Shown piece after piece: positions 23,125 to 34,812 of a stretch of 64,000 nucleotides of DNA. Within the stretch, counting starts at the first letter, position 1. Every line of letters starts with the position of its first letter. A program made the position numbers and the translations under genes. The stretch spans positions 5,731,501 through 5,795,500 of the forward strand of contig JAKSXM010000288.1 of NCBI GenBank assembly GCA_022575985.1, given 5' to 3'. Source of the DNA: Anagrus nilaparvatae (lineage: Eukaryota; Arthropoda; Insecta; Hymenoptera; Mymaridae). The notes beneath the pieces were generated by a model, which saw only the letters and a program-made list of their open reading frames with translations, was not told the origin of the DNA and made no database searches.

Positions 23125-23382
23125 TTTGTCGTGTATTAGTAGGTTTACATGCATTTTCTCATGATTGTCTCTTTCGCTCTTAAGCGATCAATGATCTATG
23201 AAAAAAGGGAATCCACAGTAATCGGTTTAATCAATTTATAACTGCAGATTCGGTAGATCTTTAATAATAAATAAATTGTTTTTAATCATTTAATAATAGC
23301 TAAAATGGTCAAAATTGCTAATTATTATAGAAACGTAACTTTTTTTTAATGACAGGTGATCATTACCTGGATATTTCCACTC

Positions 23383-24215
23383 ATATGTGCATTTGTACGA
23401 GAAAATACGTTTTATGAGCACCAAAAATAAAAAAAAAAAAATTGACGATGCCAACTTATCGCCAATTTAAGATTTTACTCAAATTCGTCTTAAAAAATAT
23501 TGAAATTCTATTGAAATAAGCCTGTTTCTGAACTTAAAATATGCATTACTTTGATTTTCATCGTAAATTAATGATTTTTTTTTTAAAATCCATTAATTTT
23601 TCTCGGAGTATTCATTCTTCAAGAAAAAAATCATTTTTATTGACAAAATTTTAATTTTTAGGTCAGAAACCTTTAAAAACTGTAAGTAGCAAAATTTATT
23701 TAACACATATTTTTATTGGTTTTTTACCTAAAACTTTAAATGTGGTAAAAAAAAATGATTTACTTCTTGAAAAAATGAATACTCAGGGAAAAAGTAAACG
23801 ATTTAAAAAAAAAAATTAGTATTTCACCATAATAATCAAGCAAATAACGGCATATTTTAAGTTCAGAAACAGGCTTTTTTCAATGTCTCTATAAGACAAA
23901 TTTGAGTGAAATCTTAAATTGTCGAAAAGTTTTTTTTCTTCTGGAGTGGTTTTTCCCTGGCAATCAGATTTTTTTTATCTATTTTTTCTAATTTATCAAA
24001 AAAGTTATTTTGAAAATTTGGGTTAGCTCATATACGAAAAACACGGTTTTTGACATAAAAGTGTAAAAAACTTTTGGGTATCCATCGCCGATTCCATGTT
24101 CACGTTTTTTTTTGCATTCTATAGGGTCCAAACTACCAGAAAATAATGGTGGTTGTCGCGGCTTCGTCAATTTTTTTTTAAAGCGTATTTTCTCGTAGAA
24201 ATGCACATATATCTT
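23383..24215. mobile_element. ~830-bp foldback element
   Basis: The outer arms pair 'catatgtgcatttgtacgag' (23383) with its near-complement ending at about 24213. The inner arms pair about 23450-23640 with about 23740-23930 ('aagcctgtttctgaacttaa' and 'gtattcattcttcaag' blocks). The right side has an insertion of ~180 bp (about 23945-24170). The ORF at 23988-24218 is arm sequence. Confidence 0.75.
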
Positions 24216-24862
24216 CAATCTTAAACCTTTATTTACATAAACCTAACTCGGAAATTGGGTCAATTTCCATTTTTAATAGCGGAAAATATACAAGAAGATG
24301 TAGAAAAAAAGTACTTTTTTAATTGATAAATGGCACAAATCCTTAATTACTCTTGCAAACTTACTTTTAGGATATTCTGAGGCAAAAAGCTTGAGAGTAA
24401 AAATGGGTAAACCTTGTAAAATAAGTATTTTACCTAGTATTTAGGTAAACATTAATTTTTGCTTGTGTTTTAGGACAATGATAAAGATTATAATAAGAAT
24501 GATTCTTTTTTTAATAACTTGAACAAATCATGCAATTTATGTCATTGAAGTCTGGAACGTTAAGGCAACAATTCCTAACTTAAATCCTAAAATATTTTAA
24601 TTTTAATAGAAGAAAATAATTCCTGAATGCATTTGTAAAAACTTTATGTCACTAAAATTAAAAATCTATCGCCTATTCTTGCTGAATCTTTTGGAATATA
24701 ATTTCTTATTGTTAAAAATCCGCAATTAATTATTTAAACACTCAAAGTATTAAAATGTATATAAATTTATATAGATTAAGCAGGCACATATCCATAGGGG
24801 GGGCCATGCCCCTCCCCCTCAGAATGAAGAATGTTTGAAAAAATATCAACATTTTTTAACTT
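24216..24862. other. No gene seen
   Basis: AT-rich DNA; a GC patch at about 24795-24825 ('ggggggccatgcccctcccc') is self-complementary but unexplained. Confidence 0.4.
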
Positions 24863-25078
24863 CTTGAAAAAAGTCTTGATTAATTAAGTACCTCAAAAAT
24901 TAAATAAATTTCAAGCGCTAATATCTCCGTCAGTGGTGAATAAATTTTCAAATTTTTTTTCTAATTTCAAAGGGACATATAACTTGATAAATGGCTAAAA
25001 GAATTAAAGATTCCAGAAGTTTCGGTTTATAGAAATTTTAAATAGAAAAATAGCTATTTTTATCCACCTGATTCAACC
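24863..25078 (+). mobile_element. Half copy of the TTAA foldback
   Basis: Matches 17055-17260 through 'gcgctaatatctccgtcagt', 'attccagaagtttcg' and the terminal GATTCAACC, followed by TTAA at 25079-25082. The other arm is missing. Confidence 0.8.
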
Positions 25079-25204
25079 TTAAGAAAAAACTATCAATTTA
25101 AACTATCAATTTTAATATTATTAGATTCTGGCCCCTTCCAAAATTTTTCGGCCCCTTTCGAAAAAATTTTCTGGATACGAGCCTGGATTAAGGTATATTC
25201 AATT

Positions 25205-25790
25205 TTTTAAATAAATAAGAGATACTTTGCAAATAAAGCTCATAAATTATCTTTCATCTATCAATAGTCAAAAACAGGAGAGCTTTTAGCCTAAATTAAA
25301 TCCTGGCAATAAAATTTTCAGCATAAGAATACTAATTCTCAAAATAATTACATTATACCAAATGATACTCAAAATAAAACGGGGTAAAGAACGACGTTAG
25401 GTTACGTAAATCTTGTTTATTAATAAGAAGATCAAGGAAAAATGAACATTTTTTTTTTAACATGGAACATGTTCATAAGGAGAAGGATCCGGAAATAACT
25501 CGTGTAGCAGTGAAAAAGTTGCGTTTTTAGAGAGCGGAGGGTCAAATTGACTTAGAATATTTCCGATTTAGGGACTTGGAACAATTTAAAATGGGAGTCA
25601 GGGCCTGATCAGAACCTGATAAGAACAAGAACTTAGAAAAATGTTGAATACTTTTGATTTAGAGACTGAATATATAGATGGACTTAGGATAATTTATATT
25701 CAGAGACTGATTATAATTTCGTTTATAGGACTTATAATAATTAGGGATTATAACTTAAAAAACTGAGGAAACATGTTCCATTATAGTTGA
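25205..25790. repeat. Dispersed repeat plus reverse C-tract element
   Basis: About 25205-25430 matches 4480-4610. About 25460-25790 begins TAACATGGAACATGTTCATA and carries 'gacctgat...aagaacaagaactta', 'atttagggacttgga' and 'gacttaggataattt' lines, closely like 42815-43050, and ends near a further 'acatgttcca'. Confidence 0.7.
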
Positions 25791-25990
25791 TTGTGTGAAC
25801 AAACAAACGACGAAATGAAACTGATCTAAATATTAGATGTAAAAGAATAGGATTTTGAAAAAAAGAAAATATTTCCAGCTGATTACATTATTTTAAAGTA
25901 TTATACTAAGCCTGCTGACTGAATATTAATAGTAAAAGGTACACCAGCAATATTCTCAGCCCCCAATTAAAAATAGAAATATTAACTTAA

Positions 25991-28009
25991 CCCATTAGTG
26001 CTGGGTTGTAAGATTATGGAAACTCAATGAAAACACTAATATTTTCAGTAATAGAAGGCTAAAAATCGTACCCTTAAGTAAAATATCATGCTTTTTCCAA
26101 ATCCTGCTGAATCCGAATTTAATGTTGGCATTGATATACCATCCCTTTGAATATTCAAAAATAGGGGTGGAATGGGTAAAATGGACCGTAAAGTTTTAAA
26201 AATAGCTAAATGTTTGTAAATCTAATTTTTCTACTGAATCGATACCAAATGTTATTTCTGATAAGATAAATTTCGTCAGGCATCTGAAATAGGGTTGGTT
26301 CCTGGGTTGATTGCATTAAATGGACCATTTTGTAACCTCTAAACGATAAATAGGGGTCTTTTGTTCAAAAAATTAAAAATAAATTATTTTTCTGTTTTTA
26401 ATAGAGTCCTATACTTGTAAAATTTGCTGCTGAATTCGAATCTAATGTTGGTTTTGAGATGTAACCCCTCCGAATACTCAAAAATAGGGGGGGAATGGGT
26501 AAAATGGACTGTAAAGTTTTAAAAATAACTAAATGTTTATAAATCTGTTTTTTCTACTGAATAAATACCAAATGTTACTTCTATGGTCATTTTCTTCAGG
26601 CATTCGAAATAGGGGCGATTGGGGTAAAATGTATTTTATACTTATGTACAAAATGTAATGCTTTAATGGAAAATATTACAATAAAAAATTATAAATGGGT
26701 GCATTTCTCATAATATTTTTATAATTATATTACTATTTTACTACAATTATATAGTATTTTAAATGTTTTTGTACTAATCAGTTTATGTTTATTTAAATAA
26801 ATATTTTTATAATCTATATGATTGAGAGATTATTGCTAAATACTTTATAACTTCGAAACAAATATAACGAAAAAATTACCCTTCGTTATCGGTCCATGTT
26901 ACCCCAATCACCCCTATTTCGAATTCCTGAAAAAATTTATCTTCAGAAATAACATTTGGTATCGATACAGTAGAAAAATCAGATTCATAAACATTTAGCT
27001 ACTTTTAAAACTTTACGGTTCATTTTGAGTTCTCAAAAGGGTTGTATCTTAATGTCAATATTAAATTCGATTTCAGCAGCGAATTTTACTAATAGGACTC
27101 CACTAAAAACAAAAAAAATGTATTTTCAAAGTTTTTGAAAAAACCACCCTTGTTCACAAGATAAGGGTGGAGAACTTACCCTATAAGATATGCAGTAAAA
27201 TTTTTCCATTCAAAATATAAATTTTACATCTGAAAATGATATTGAAGTGAAAACTTCCATAGCAACGTTTTGAAAAAAAAAAATTTAAGATACTAGGAGT
27301 GATTTTATAAAAACTGTAACGCAGATGTGTAACGAAAATGTAACATTTTTATGTTCGTTACCCGAGGTCTATTGTATAAATTAATACGTATATACAAAAG
27401 AAAAGAAAAGAGAAAGCGCTATTATATCTTTTTTCTATCCATGGTTATTCTTCTTACTAACACATGTATAGACACAAAAGTATATAGGCGTTTGTTTATT
27501 CTACAGAAAAGACAAAAGAAAGAGAAAGCGCTATTCTATCTTTGTTCTATCCATGGTTATTCTTTATCTTAAATAAAAAATATAAACAATTTTTACCATG
27601 TATAAACATAGATAAAGACAAAAAAAAATGTGGTTCGTTTTAATTGAAATGCTGCGCAAAAAAACACGTTTAATAATAAAATAGTAATAACAATTTTCGG
27701 ACTTAATAACAGTTTTCACTTCTTTAGGGCGTCGCATCCCGCGACGCACTAACCAGGATTTTTTCACGATCTTTTTGTTTATATTTTTTAACATTAACAG
27801 TCTCTTATCCGCCATTTTCTCAAAATTCTCGTTTTAACCCTTTTTACCACTATTTTTCGGTCATGTAAAAGGGTAGTAGGTCAAAACTAACGATGGATTT
27901 GAAAAAAGCATGATATTTTACCAATAAGATACGATTTTTAGCCTTCTATCAACTGAAAATTTTAGTGTTTTTATTAAGTTTCCGTTATATTTCGTCCAGC
28001 ACTAATCGG
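25991..28009. mobile_element. 2.0-kb piggyBac-like non-autonomous element
   Basis: The ends are CCCATTAGTGCTGG and CCAGCACTAATCGG, and TTAA stands directly outside each (25987-25990 and 28010-28013). TTAA duplication with CCC-starting ends is typical of piggyBac-type elements. The terminal arms pair for ~120 bp. Inside are a direct repeat ('taaagttttaaaaata(g/a)ctaaatg', near 26190 and 26510), an inverted copy (~26930-27020) and a ~118-bp tandem pair (27400-27567, 'gagaaagcgctatt'). No transposase is seen. The ORFs at 27351-27572 and 27564-27815 are repeat-derived. Confidence 0.85.
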
Positions 28010-28239
28010 TTAAAGTTTTAAGAAATTGTCTATGAATTTAAAATGCAGCTGTAGCATTGAACCTTGGTTAGTTAAAAATGGGTTGGTGCTATATTTTTTC
28101 AAGATACCATTAGTTTACCTAAGAGTTTGGTCAGTTTTATTTAGATTTCTCACATACCTTACAAAGGAACACAAATATTAATTTTCCCTTGATCTTCTTA
28201 CGACTTATTCACAGGGATCGGTTAATGCCATTACTTTTG

Positions 28240-28450
28240 TAATATTACATGGGATCATTACTTTGTCCAGAAAATGCAATAGCGATGTATAATTACTCCG
28301 ATACATTTTATAATGAGTAATGAAGATTTGCCATTACCCATTACTTTTTGTAATGAGTAATGAACTTTTACCATTACTCATTACAAAAAGTAATTATAAT
28401 GTCCATTTTCCATTACAAATTACAAAAGAGTAATGAGGGTTACATTACAG
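28240..28450. repeat. Cluster of GTAATG / CATTAC palindromic motifs
   Basis: 'GTAATGAGTAATG' and its complement 'CATTACTCATTAC' recur, including the palindrome ATTACTTTTTGTAATGAGTA paired with its complement around 28338-28392. No flanking element ends were identified. Confidence 0.75.
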
Positions 28451-28782
28451 CACATAAACAATTTTTGACCCTTTAAATATAATTTTTATTTTAACTAGAA
28501 AATATAGATATTTGGTATTTGTTTAACCTCCATCTTAAACTTCCATACGGATGTTGTGACAGAGGTCACCAACAATTGAGCATGCTACCACACCCTGCAC
28601 TATTTTAATTTTTCTATTTATCTATTTTAATGGGTTGAGGATGTGAAAGCGCTTTTTGACAAAGTGTTATGATTTTAATTGACAATTGTGTTATTGTATA
28701 ATTGTTTGAGTGTCAGTGTAGCTGGTATGAGCCCACGGTAGAAGAACATCAAGCCTTTTTCGCAAATAAAAAAACTTGATGC

Positions 28783-28857
28783 TGATATAGCCGGGAATCG
28801 AACCGCGAACCTTCAGGTCTGAAGTCCAACGCCCTAACCACAGAGCTACCGAGGCTC
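28783..28857 (-). tRNA. tRNA-like sequence, probably a SINE head or tRNA pseudogene
   Basis: On the minus strand the sequence contains an A-box region (TAGCTCTGTGGTTAGGGCG) and a B box (GGTTCGATTCC) at normal tRNA spacing. A D-arm (GCTC/GGGC) is present. The anticodon stem has only weak pairing, with a CTTCAGA loop that would give TCA. The acceptor and T stems do not pair properly, so a functional tRNA is unlikely. It may be the pol III promoter of a SINE. Confidence 0.55.
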
Positions 28858-29419
28858 TTTAGAAAATATAGGTATGTGTATTAACATGAAATACAAATAA
28901 ACAGATTTTTTATGAAATTAAATAATTTTTTTTTTAATCTAACAGAATATAAACACATATTATTGTCAATTGATTTCTTCATTTTCAGATAAGTGATATT
29001 TTTTATAAAAATAAACGCAGTCAATGGTATAATCCTAGGTATGATTCACCGCTATACATAGACTGAGTATATATTTCAAATTTTTCAGTTACTTTACCTA
29101 ATAGGAGTTACCAACCATTTTTTGTTTAATTAATTATTAATACCTATTTTAAAATTTTTAAATTAAAAATTTTATCTATCATAAAAATAATTGCAAGGTT
29201 CATGTCATTCTTTTTTTAAGAGATTATTTAAATTAATAAACTTTAAGGTTGCTGTGCTTGAATTTTACTTGAAATTAAAAATTCAATCAAAATTTAAGTA
29301 CAGCAGCTGTACTGTATATTGTTAATGTTTTTCATAAAATAATTAAAAATGATTAATTTTTCTGATCATAAAAATATTAGAAATATTAAAATATTTATAA
29401 GTTTAATTAATTGTCCTTA
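28858..29419. other. No gene seen
   Basis: AT-rich DNA without recognisable features. Confidence 0.4.
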
Positions 29420-29427
29420 GTTTCATT

Positions 29428-30469
29428 CAGGGTTGGGAAATACGGGCGATTTTGACGCGCATTAACCGTATGCCGTATATTCGGGAACAGAAAAATACGG
29501 TCCATATTTTTCATAGCCGTATATACGGAAAAAAATTCTACAGAACCGTATCCGAACGTACGGGTAAAGTAAATACGGGTCCGTACAAATTTTTCCGTAT
29601 ATACGGGTAATAATATACGATAACCGTATTTTAGGCATCCATACATACGGCTGAAAAAATTTGAGACCCGTATATACGGATCAATTCTATACGGAACCGT
29701 ATATCATTTACCCGTATATACGGATGACTGAAATACGGAACCGTATATCACCCACCCGTATAATATACGGGTCTCAATTTTTTTCAGCCGTATGTATGGA
29801 TGCCTAAAATAGGGATTCCGTATATTGTTACCCGTATATACGGATAGAATCATACTGGACCCGTATACCTCTGATCCGTACATACGGGTGAATAATATAC
29901 GGTTCCGTTTTTATTTTTGTCCGTATTATTAATGTATATATACTATTAGTTATTAAATCGGGTGATTAAAGATTTGACCCGTATATACGGGTGTCTAAAA
30001 TACGGCTCCCATAAAGTAAAACCCGTATATACGGCTAGCAATATACGGGCCCCGTATTTAAATTTACTGTATATACGGGTAAATGTTATACGGCCTCGTA
30101 TACGACTCATCCGTTTGTACGGTTGATTAAAGTTTTGACCCGTATATACGGTTGTCTAAAATACAAGAACCGTATTATAAAAACCGTATATACGGGTGAG
30201 TGATATACGGGCCCGCATTTCTGTCAACCGTATATACGGTTGAAAAATTTTAAGACCCGTACATAAGGTTTACAAAATACGGGTCTCGTAAAAATTTATC
30301 CGTATGTACGGTTTTGAAAATACGGGTCCGTACAATTTTAGAACCGTATGTACGGTTTTTTTCATACGGTTCCATATTAAATAAACCGTATATACGGCAA
30401 AAAATTAAAATTCATATTTTTCATTTCCGTATATACGGGTAAGGTGCGCGTCCAGTATTCCCAACCCTG
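29428..30469. mobile_element. hAT-like element made of CCGTATATACGG repeats
   Basis: It starts CAGGGTTGGGAA and ends TTCCCAACCCTG. The 8 bases GTTTCATT stand on both sides (29420-29427 and 30470-30477), a perfect 8-bp target duplication as in hAT elements. The interior is a degenerate array of the self-complementary motif CGTATATACGG, with twelve exact occurrences plus many variants, commonly 43-45 bp apart. Around 29720 the order inverts, forming a larger hairpin. There is no transposase, and the minus-strand ORF at 29407-29646 is array sequence. Confidence 0.92.
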
Positions 30470-30533
30470 GTTTCATTACTATGAGTTAATTTTAAATTGA
30501 CATTTTAAATACATTATCTTTTTTTTTTCAAAA

Positions 30534-30684
30534 AAGGCGTTCGCCGATGGTCTCCCAGTTGTACACTTTGTGCAACTGGGCGGTCATGGAAATTTGCGGG
30601 TCTTTAAGGCCCGCAAACACTCCATGGCTGATGCAAGATTCACAAGATTTTCTTGACAAAAAAAAAAAAAAAAAAAAAAAAAAA
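30534..30684 (+). mobile_element. Poly(A)-tailed retroposon with two hairpins (SINE-like)
   Basis: The unit ends in a ~27-base A-run. It contains the hairpin CCCAGTTG/CAACTGGG (30554-30561 with 30573-30580) and the hairpin TTTGCGGG/CCCGCAAA (30593-30600 with 30610-30617). The second is enclosed by CATGGA/TCCATG. It is much richer in GC than its surroundings. It is either a short SINE or the 3' end of a LINE. Confidence 0.6.
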
Positions 30685-30850
30685 TAAATTAATATTAAAT
30701 ATAATATAATATAATATTAAAATAATATTTAATATTATTAAATAATATTATAAATATAATATTATTAAATAATATTATAAATATAATATTATTAAATAAT
30801 ATTATATTTAATATAATATTGAATTAATTTTTTAATATTCTATTTTTGCA
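30685..30850. repeat. AT-only repeat (AATATTATTAAAT)n
   Basis: Directly after the poly(A) tail, repeated 'aaatataatattattaaata' units. Probably expanded from the retroposon tail. Confidence 0.85.
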
Positions 30851-31334
30851 TTTTATTTTCCTGCAGAATTTTATTTTTATTAATTAAAAGTTATTTATTA
30901 AAAATTTTAACTATTTAAACTAACAAATTTAAACAGAAAAAAAAAATTCCATTCAACAATGGACATAAAAAAAACTCCGACAAGGATCTAATCTAATCAA
31001 ACTCTTGTTAAAAATATTTTACATGATTCTATAATATATAATTACGTCATTAAAATAGCTCCCAACTAAAACGAACCGTGACAAATTTCATATTTTTGTC
31101 TCTATCTAATGCATTGCTTTTGATGCTTTAGTTTTTTTAGTATATAATTGTAATAATTTTGGTCTTGATAATATTTAGGATTAATCATTTGCATTTACTA
31201 GCAATTTTGTACATTAATGACTAAAAAAGTATAAAATTTTAAAAAAATATAAAAAAATTTTAGAATCAACCTTATAAAAGCGTGAATGCAATTTTAATTA
31301 TGAAATTAAAAAAAAAAAATTTTTATTTTTATTC
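30851..31334. other. No gene seen
   Basis: AT-rich DNA. Confidence 0.4.
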
Positions 31335-31590
31335 TATAATAAAGCAGCAAAAACAGTAAATTTTGAATTCAATATTCGAAATTTTTCTTGTTAAAACTAT
31401 TCTTAATAACAATAACTATTCATATATTTATGCTGAATATATAATAAGTATACTTACAATATAATAGTAGATATTGTTTATTTTACAGCAGTATGTAATT
31501 CATACCCTGAATATACGAACTTTTCTGATGTGATTTTATAAAAATTTTGGAATATGTAATTTATTTTTATTCGTAGGTATAATTCACCTC
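31335..31590 (+). repeat. Dispersed repeat (copy of 14500-14750)
   Basis: Collinear short blocks as listed for the other copy. Confidence 0.8.
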
Positions 31591-31947
31591 TGATAATGAT
31601 TATCTATTGATATTGATCGATTGATATATATTTTTAATTAGCACTAATGAATAACGTGTATATTGTATCGTGGTATAATGTAGACTGCAATACCGATTTC
31701 ATACCGGCGTTTCTTAGCCATGAATATGTGTATGTGTGTGTATAATTAAGGTAGTGTATGTGTGAATGTGAATCCCCGCAATTTTGATATAGTTATTCAT
31801 TGTTACCCAAGGCCATGCCCAAGTCGGAATTCCAAGTCCATTACTTTACAGCATAGATAAGGTGACCTCAAAGATGTTCATAATGATAATAACGTTAATA
31901 TTTTAGCAATTTTAATAATATGAATATTAATAGTTGTAAATATATAA

Positions 31948-33112
31948 CAATATGCAGATGATATAGTTTTTTATTGCAGCGGATGATAAGTTGAAGATGC
32001 TCTTTAATTAATGCATTAAATTACACATTTGTAAGAATCAGACTCTCCATCTAGGAATAGAAATTTCGCTTGATAAAGCCAAATTTATGTTTTTTAGTAA
32101 AGATATAAAGTTTTTAGGAAAAATTTAAAATCCAAATAGATGGTTTTTAGATTAAAAATTAAAACTCCAAAGCTGTCAAATTTCTAGTATTGAAATTTAA
32201 ATTGGGTGCCTCACTTTAAAGAAATATTTTATAAATGTGAAAATGCTATTTGGACTCCCACGTAAAACGATTAAGCTTACTTTTGGGTAAGCTTACTGAA
32301 ATAAGCTTACTGGAGTAAGCTTACTGAAGTAAGCTTACGGACTAACCTAAAAAGTTTTTATTTTTAAAATTAAGCTTACGGGCTAACCTAAAAAGACTTA
32401 ATTAAGCTTTTTTAGGTTAGTCCGTAAGCTTACTTCAGCAAGCTTAATCCAGTAAGCTTACCCCAGTAAGCTTAACCAAAATTAAGCTTAATCTTTTTAC
32501 GTGAGCTTTTATTTGTTTAAGAAGAACCTGGTTGGGTGCTGATCCTAGATTGCTACTAAACTTATATAAGTCATTAATTCAGTCAAGGTTAGAATATTTC
32601 AGTATTATTTACCACGATTAAAAACAAACACAATCTGACGATATCATAAAAAGTTAAAGGACTAAGAGCCACTCTAGATTATATAACGTCTACTCCAAAA
32701 AACGTCATCTTAGCAGAAGCTAAGATTCTCCAATATAAGGCAAGATTATCTTGGCTTAAATTTTCTTTCTAAAGTTTTAAGTAATCAATCTCATCCAATA
32801 AACTCTATTCTAGAAGATATATCACAAATAGACGAAAACTGTCTCAATTATAACGAATATAAAATCTCCCTTAATTGACTAATATCAAAAAAGTTCTAGA
32901 ATTTCTCATCTTATTCCTTATGGATCAAGGCCAATAAACTATACTTTTGAATTTAAATCTTTGTTATTATATACAAATGCTTCCTTCGAAGAACGCCTTC
33001 AGATAAAAAAAGCAAAGAACTGTAGAGAAATTGTTTAGTCAATTTTTGCAAATGAAGTTAAAAACTCAATGTTTATCTATTCAGATGGTTCTCAGACAGA
33101 ATTTTTCTCCCT
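31948..33112 (+). pseudogene. LINE relic, reverse transcriptase part
   Basis: Bases 31948-31980 encode QYADDIVFYCS, containing the YADD catalytic motif of reverse transcriptase. A second readable block near 32050-32105 gives LGIEISLDKAKFMFFSK, the conserved stretch after that motif in LINEs. Further on come LDYITSTPKNVILAEAKIL (near 32673) and FIYSDGSQT (near 33070), the start of an RNase H domain. Many stops and frame changes lie between. The relic starts abruptly at the YADD region, so it is 5'-truncated, and it is broken by insertions at 32259-32503 and 33113-34812. The RNase H domain points to an I/LOA-type LINE rather than CR1 or RTE. Not functional. Confidence 0.85.
32259..32503. mobile_element. 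245-bp AAGCTT-rich inverted-repeat element
   Basis: It begins CACGTAAAACGATTAAGCTT and ends with the near-complement. Twelve AAGCTT hexamers lie in two opposed arms around 'ggactaacctaaaaag' and its complement. It is inserted in the LINE relic. Confidence 0.8.
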
Positions 33113-33273
33113 TAACCTGAATTATTACAAATCCCTAAACATGTACGATTCTAAGTTCCTGAACCCGGATCATTCTAAGTCCCAAAATTGAATTTATTTT
33201 AAGACGCATTTTACCCCTCCCTCATGATTTTTAGATCTCCATGGTAACCCCTCTCTTTAAACATGTTCCATTA
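33113..33273 (+). mobile_element. C-tract element family, partial copy in the LINE relic
   Basis: Shows 'cctaaacatgtacgattctaagttcctgaa'-type lines (split by substitutions), a 'ttttacccctccctc' run and the end AACATGTTCCAT. It is itself interrupted by the next foldback element. Confidence 0.7.
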
Positions 33274-34812
33274 GACTGGTTTTTTTTTCGAAGTATCCGG
33301 GATTCCAAACGCGCCAGCAGAATTCGAAAATATAAGTAAAAAAAATAAGTTTCTCGTTGGATTTAGATCAAAACATCGATTTTTGAGCCCACGATAGTTC
33401 TCGAAAGTTTTTTTTTGGCCTCCTTAAAATTGAGATTATCTTAAAACTTTCAGTTTTTCTAGTGGATTAAAATCACGTTTAAGATTATGTTCCAATTGAT
33501 ATACTTTAGTATTTTTTTCCCAGAAATCCGATAAAACCATTTATTTTAGCTTTTGACCACGTTTTATAGGAGAAAAATCGATTTTCGTTGCCTCTTAGGG
33601 TCCAAATTTCAAGAGGACCAATTTTAAAAGTTTTGTAGTTTTCTGAATAAATTTATCTCTATATTTTTTACAAGAGAAACTTGTCTATTTTTTCCCCATA
33701 AATCCGATGGAACCATTTATTTTAGATTTTGACCACGTTATGTAGGGGGAAAATCGATTTTATTGCAGATAAAAAACAAAATTAAATTTTAGTTAAATTT
33801 TAATGATTGATTCCCTTAAAATTGGGACCCTAAAACACGACAAAAATCGATTTTTCTCATATAAGACGCAGTCAAAAGCTAAAATAAATGGTTTTATCGG
33901 ACTCCTGGGGAAAAAATCTACAAGACCCTCTTGTAAATAATATTCAGAAAAACTTTTTTTGAAAACTGCTAACCTTTTATAATAAATTTCCTTAAAATTG
34001 GGACCCTAAAAACCAATAAAATCGATGTTTCTTCTATATAACGTGGTCAAAAGCTAAAATAAATGGTTTCATCGGATTCTTGGGGAAAAAATACTAAAGT
34101 ATATCAATTGGAACTGTACGAGCGCACGTACATATTTTTATAACTAATAATTAAATTCATTTTATCATTTTGTAAATTTAAAGATTGTAGTTTCACCGCC
34201 AAAGTATAAAACACGTGACTTCCAAAACCTAGTACATTTTATATATTTTTTATATTTTTCCGGCATAGCGTCTAAAAAAGGCCACATGTTCGGCCTGTTC
34301 ATCTTCCGCTTTTAAGCAGTAAAGACGTATCATTTTAGCGTCTCTAATATGTATATATAAAATAATTGTAAAATCTCCTAGTTATTTATACGTGATTCAT
34401 CATAATGTTAATCAGAAAATTGTTAATAAACTAACAAGTTATACAACGCAAAAAAGTGTCTAATTTATTCAAAAACCAATAACAACAGAATTTACGAAAT
34501 ATATTGTCTTGGTATATTAATTTAGTCCAAGATGCGTCATCTCAATATTTAATAATAAAAATTATTAATAAAAAAATATGGGTGACGCCTGAACAGGAAC
34601 ATAATCTTAAACGCGATTTGAACCCACTAGAAAAACTGAAAGTTTTAAGATAATCCCAATTTTAAAGAGGCTAAAAAAAAACTTTCGAGGGCTATCGTGT
34701 GAAAAATCGATGTTTTGATCTAAATCCAACGAGAAACTTATTTTTTTTACTCATATTTTCGAATTCTGCCGGCGCGTTTGGAATCCCGGATACTTCGGAA
34801 AAAAAACCAGTC
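33274..34812. mobile_element. 1.54-kb foldback element with long terminal inverted repeats
   Basis: Terminal repeats of ~220 bp (33274-33497 and 34600-34812) start GACTGGTTTTTTTTCGAAGT and end with the complement; TA flanks both ends. A second, inner set of inverted blocks ('aaataaatggttt(t/c)atcgga', near 33535, 33705, 33885 and 34060) fills most of the centre. Non-coding, and nested in a C-tract element that is itself in the LINE relic. Confidence 0.85.

Noticed and set aside
28783..28857. Functional tRNA with TCA anticodon (selenocysteine or suppressor)
   Set aside because: Acceptor and T stems do not pair and the length does not fit a selenocysteine tRNA; a tRNA-derived repeat is more likely.
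29407..29646. Minus-strand 79-residue ORF rich in Tyr and Arg
   Set aside because: It is a translation of the CCGTATATACGG array.
29428..30469. Regularly spaced palindromes resembling a CRISPR array or operator array
   Set aside because: Firm transposon ends and an 8-bp target duplication explain the block as a mobile element.
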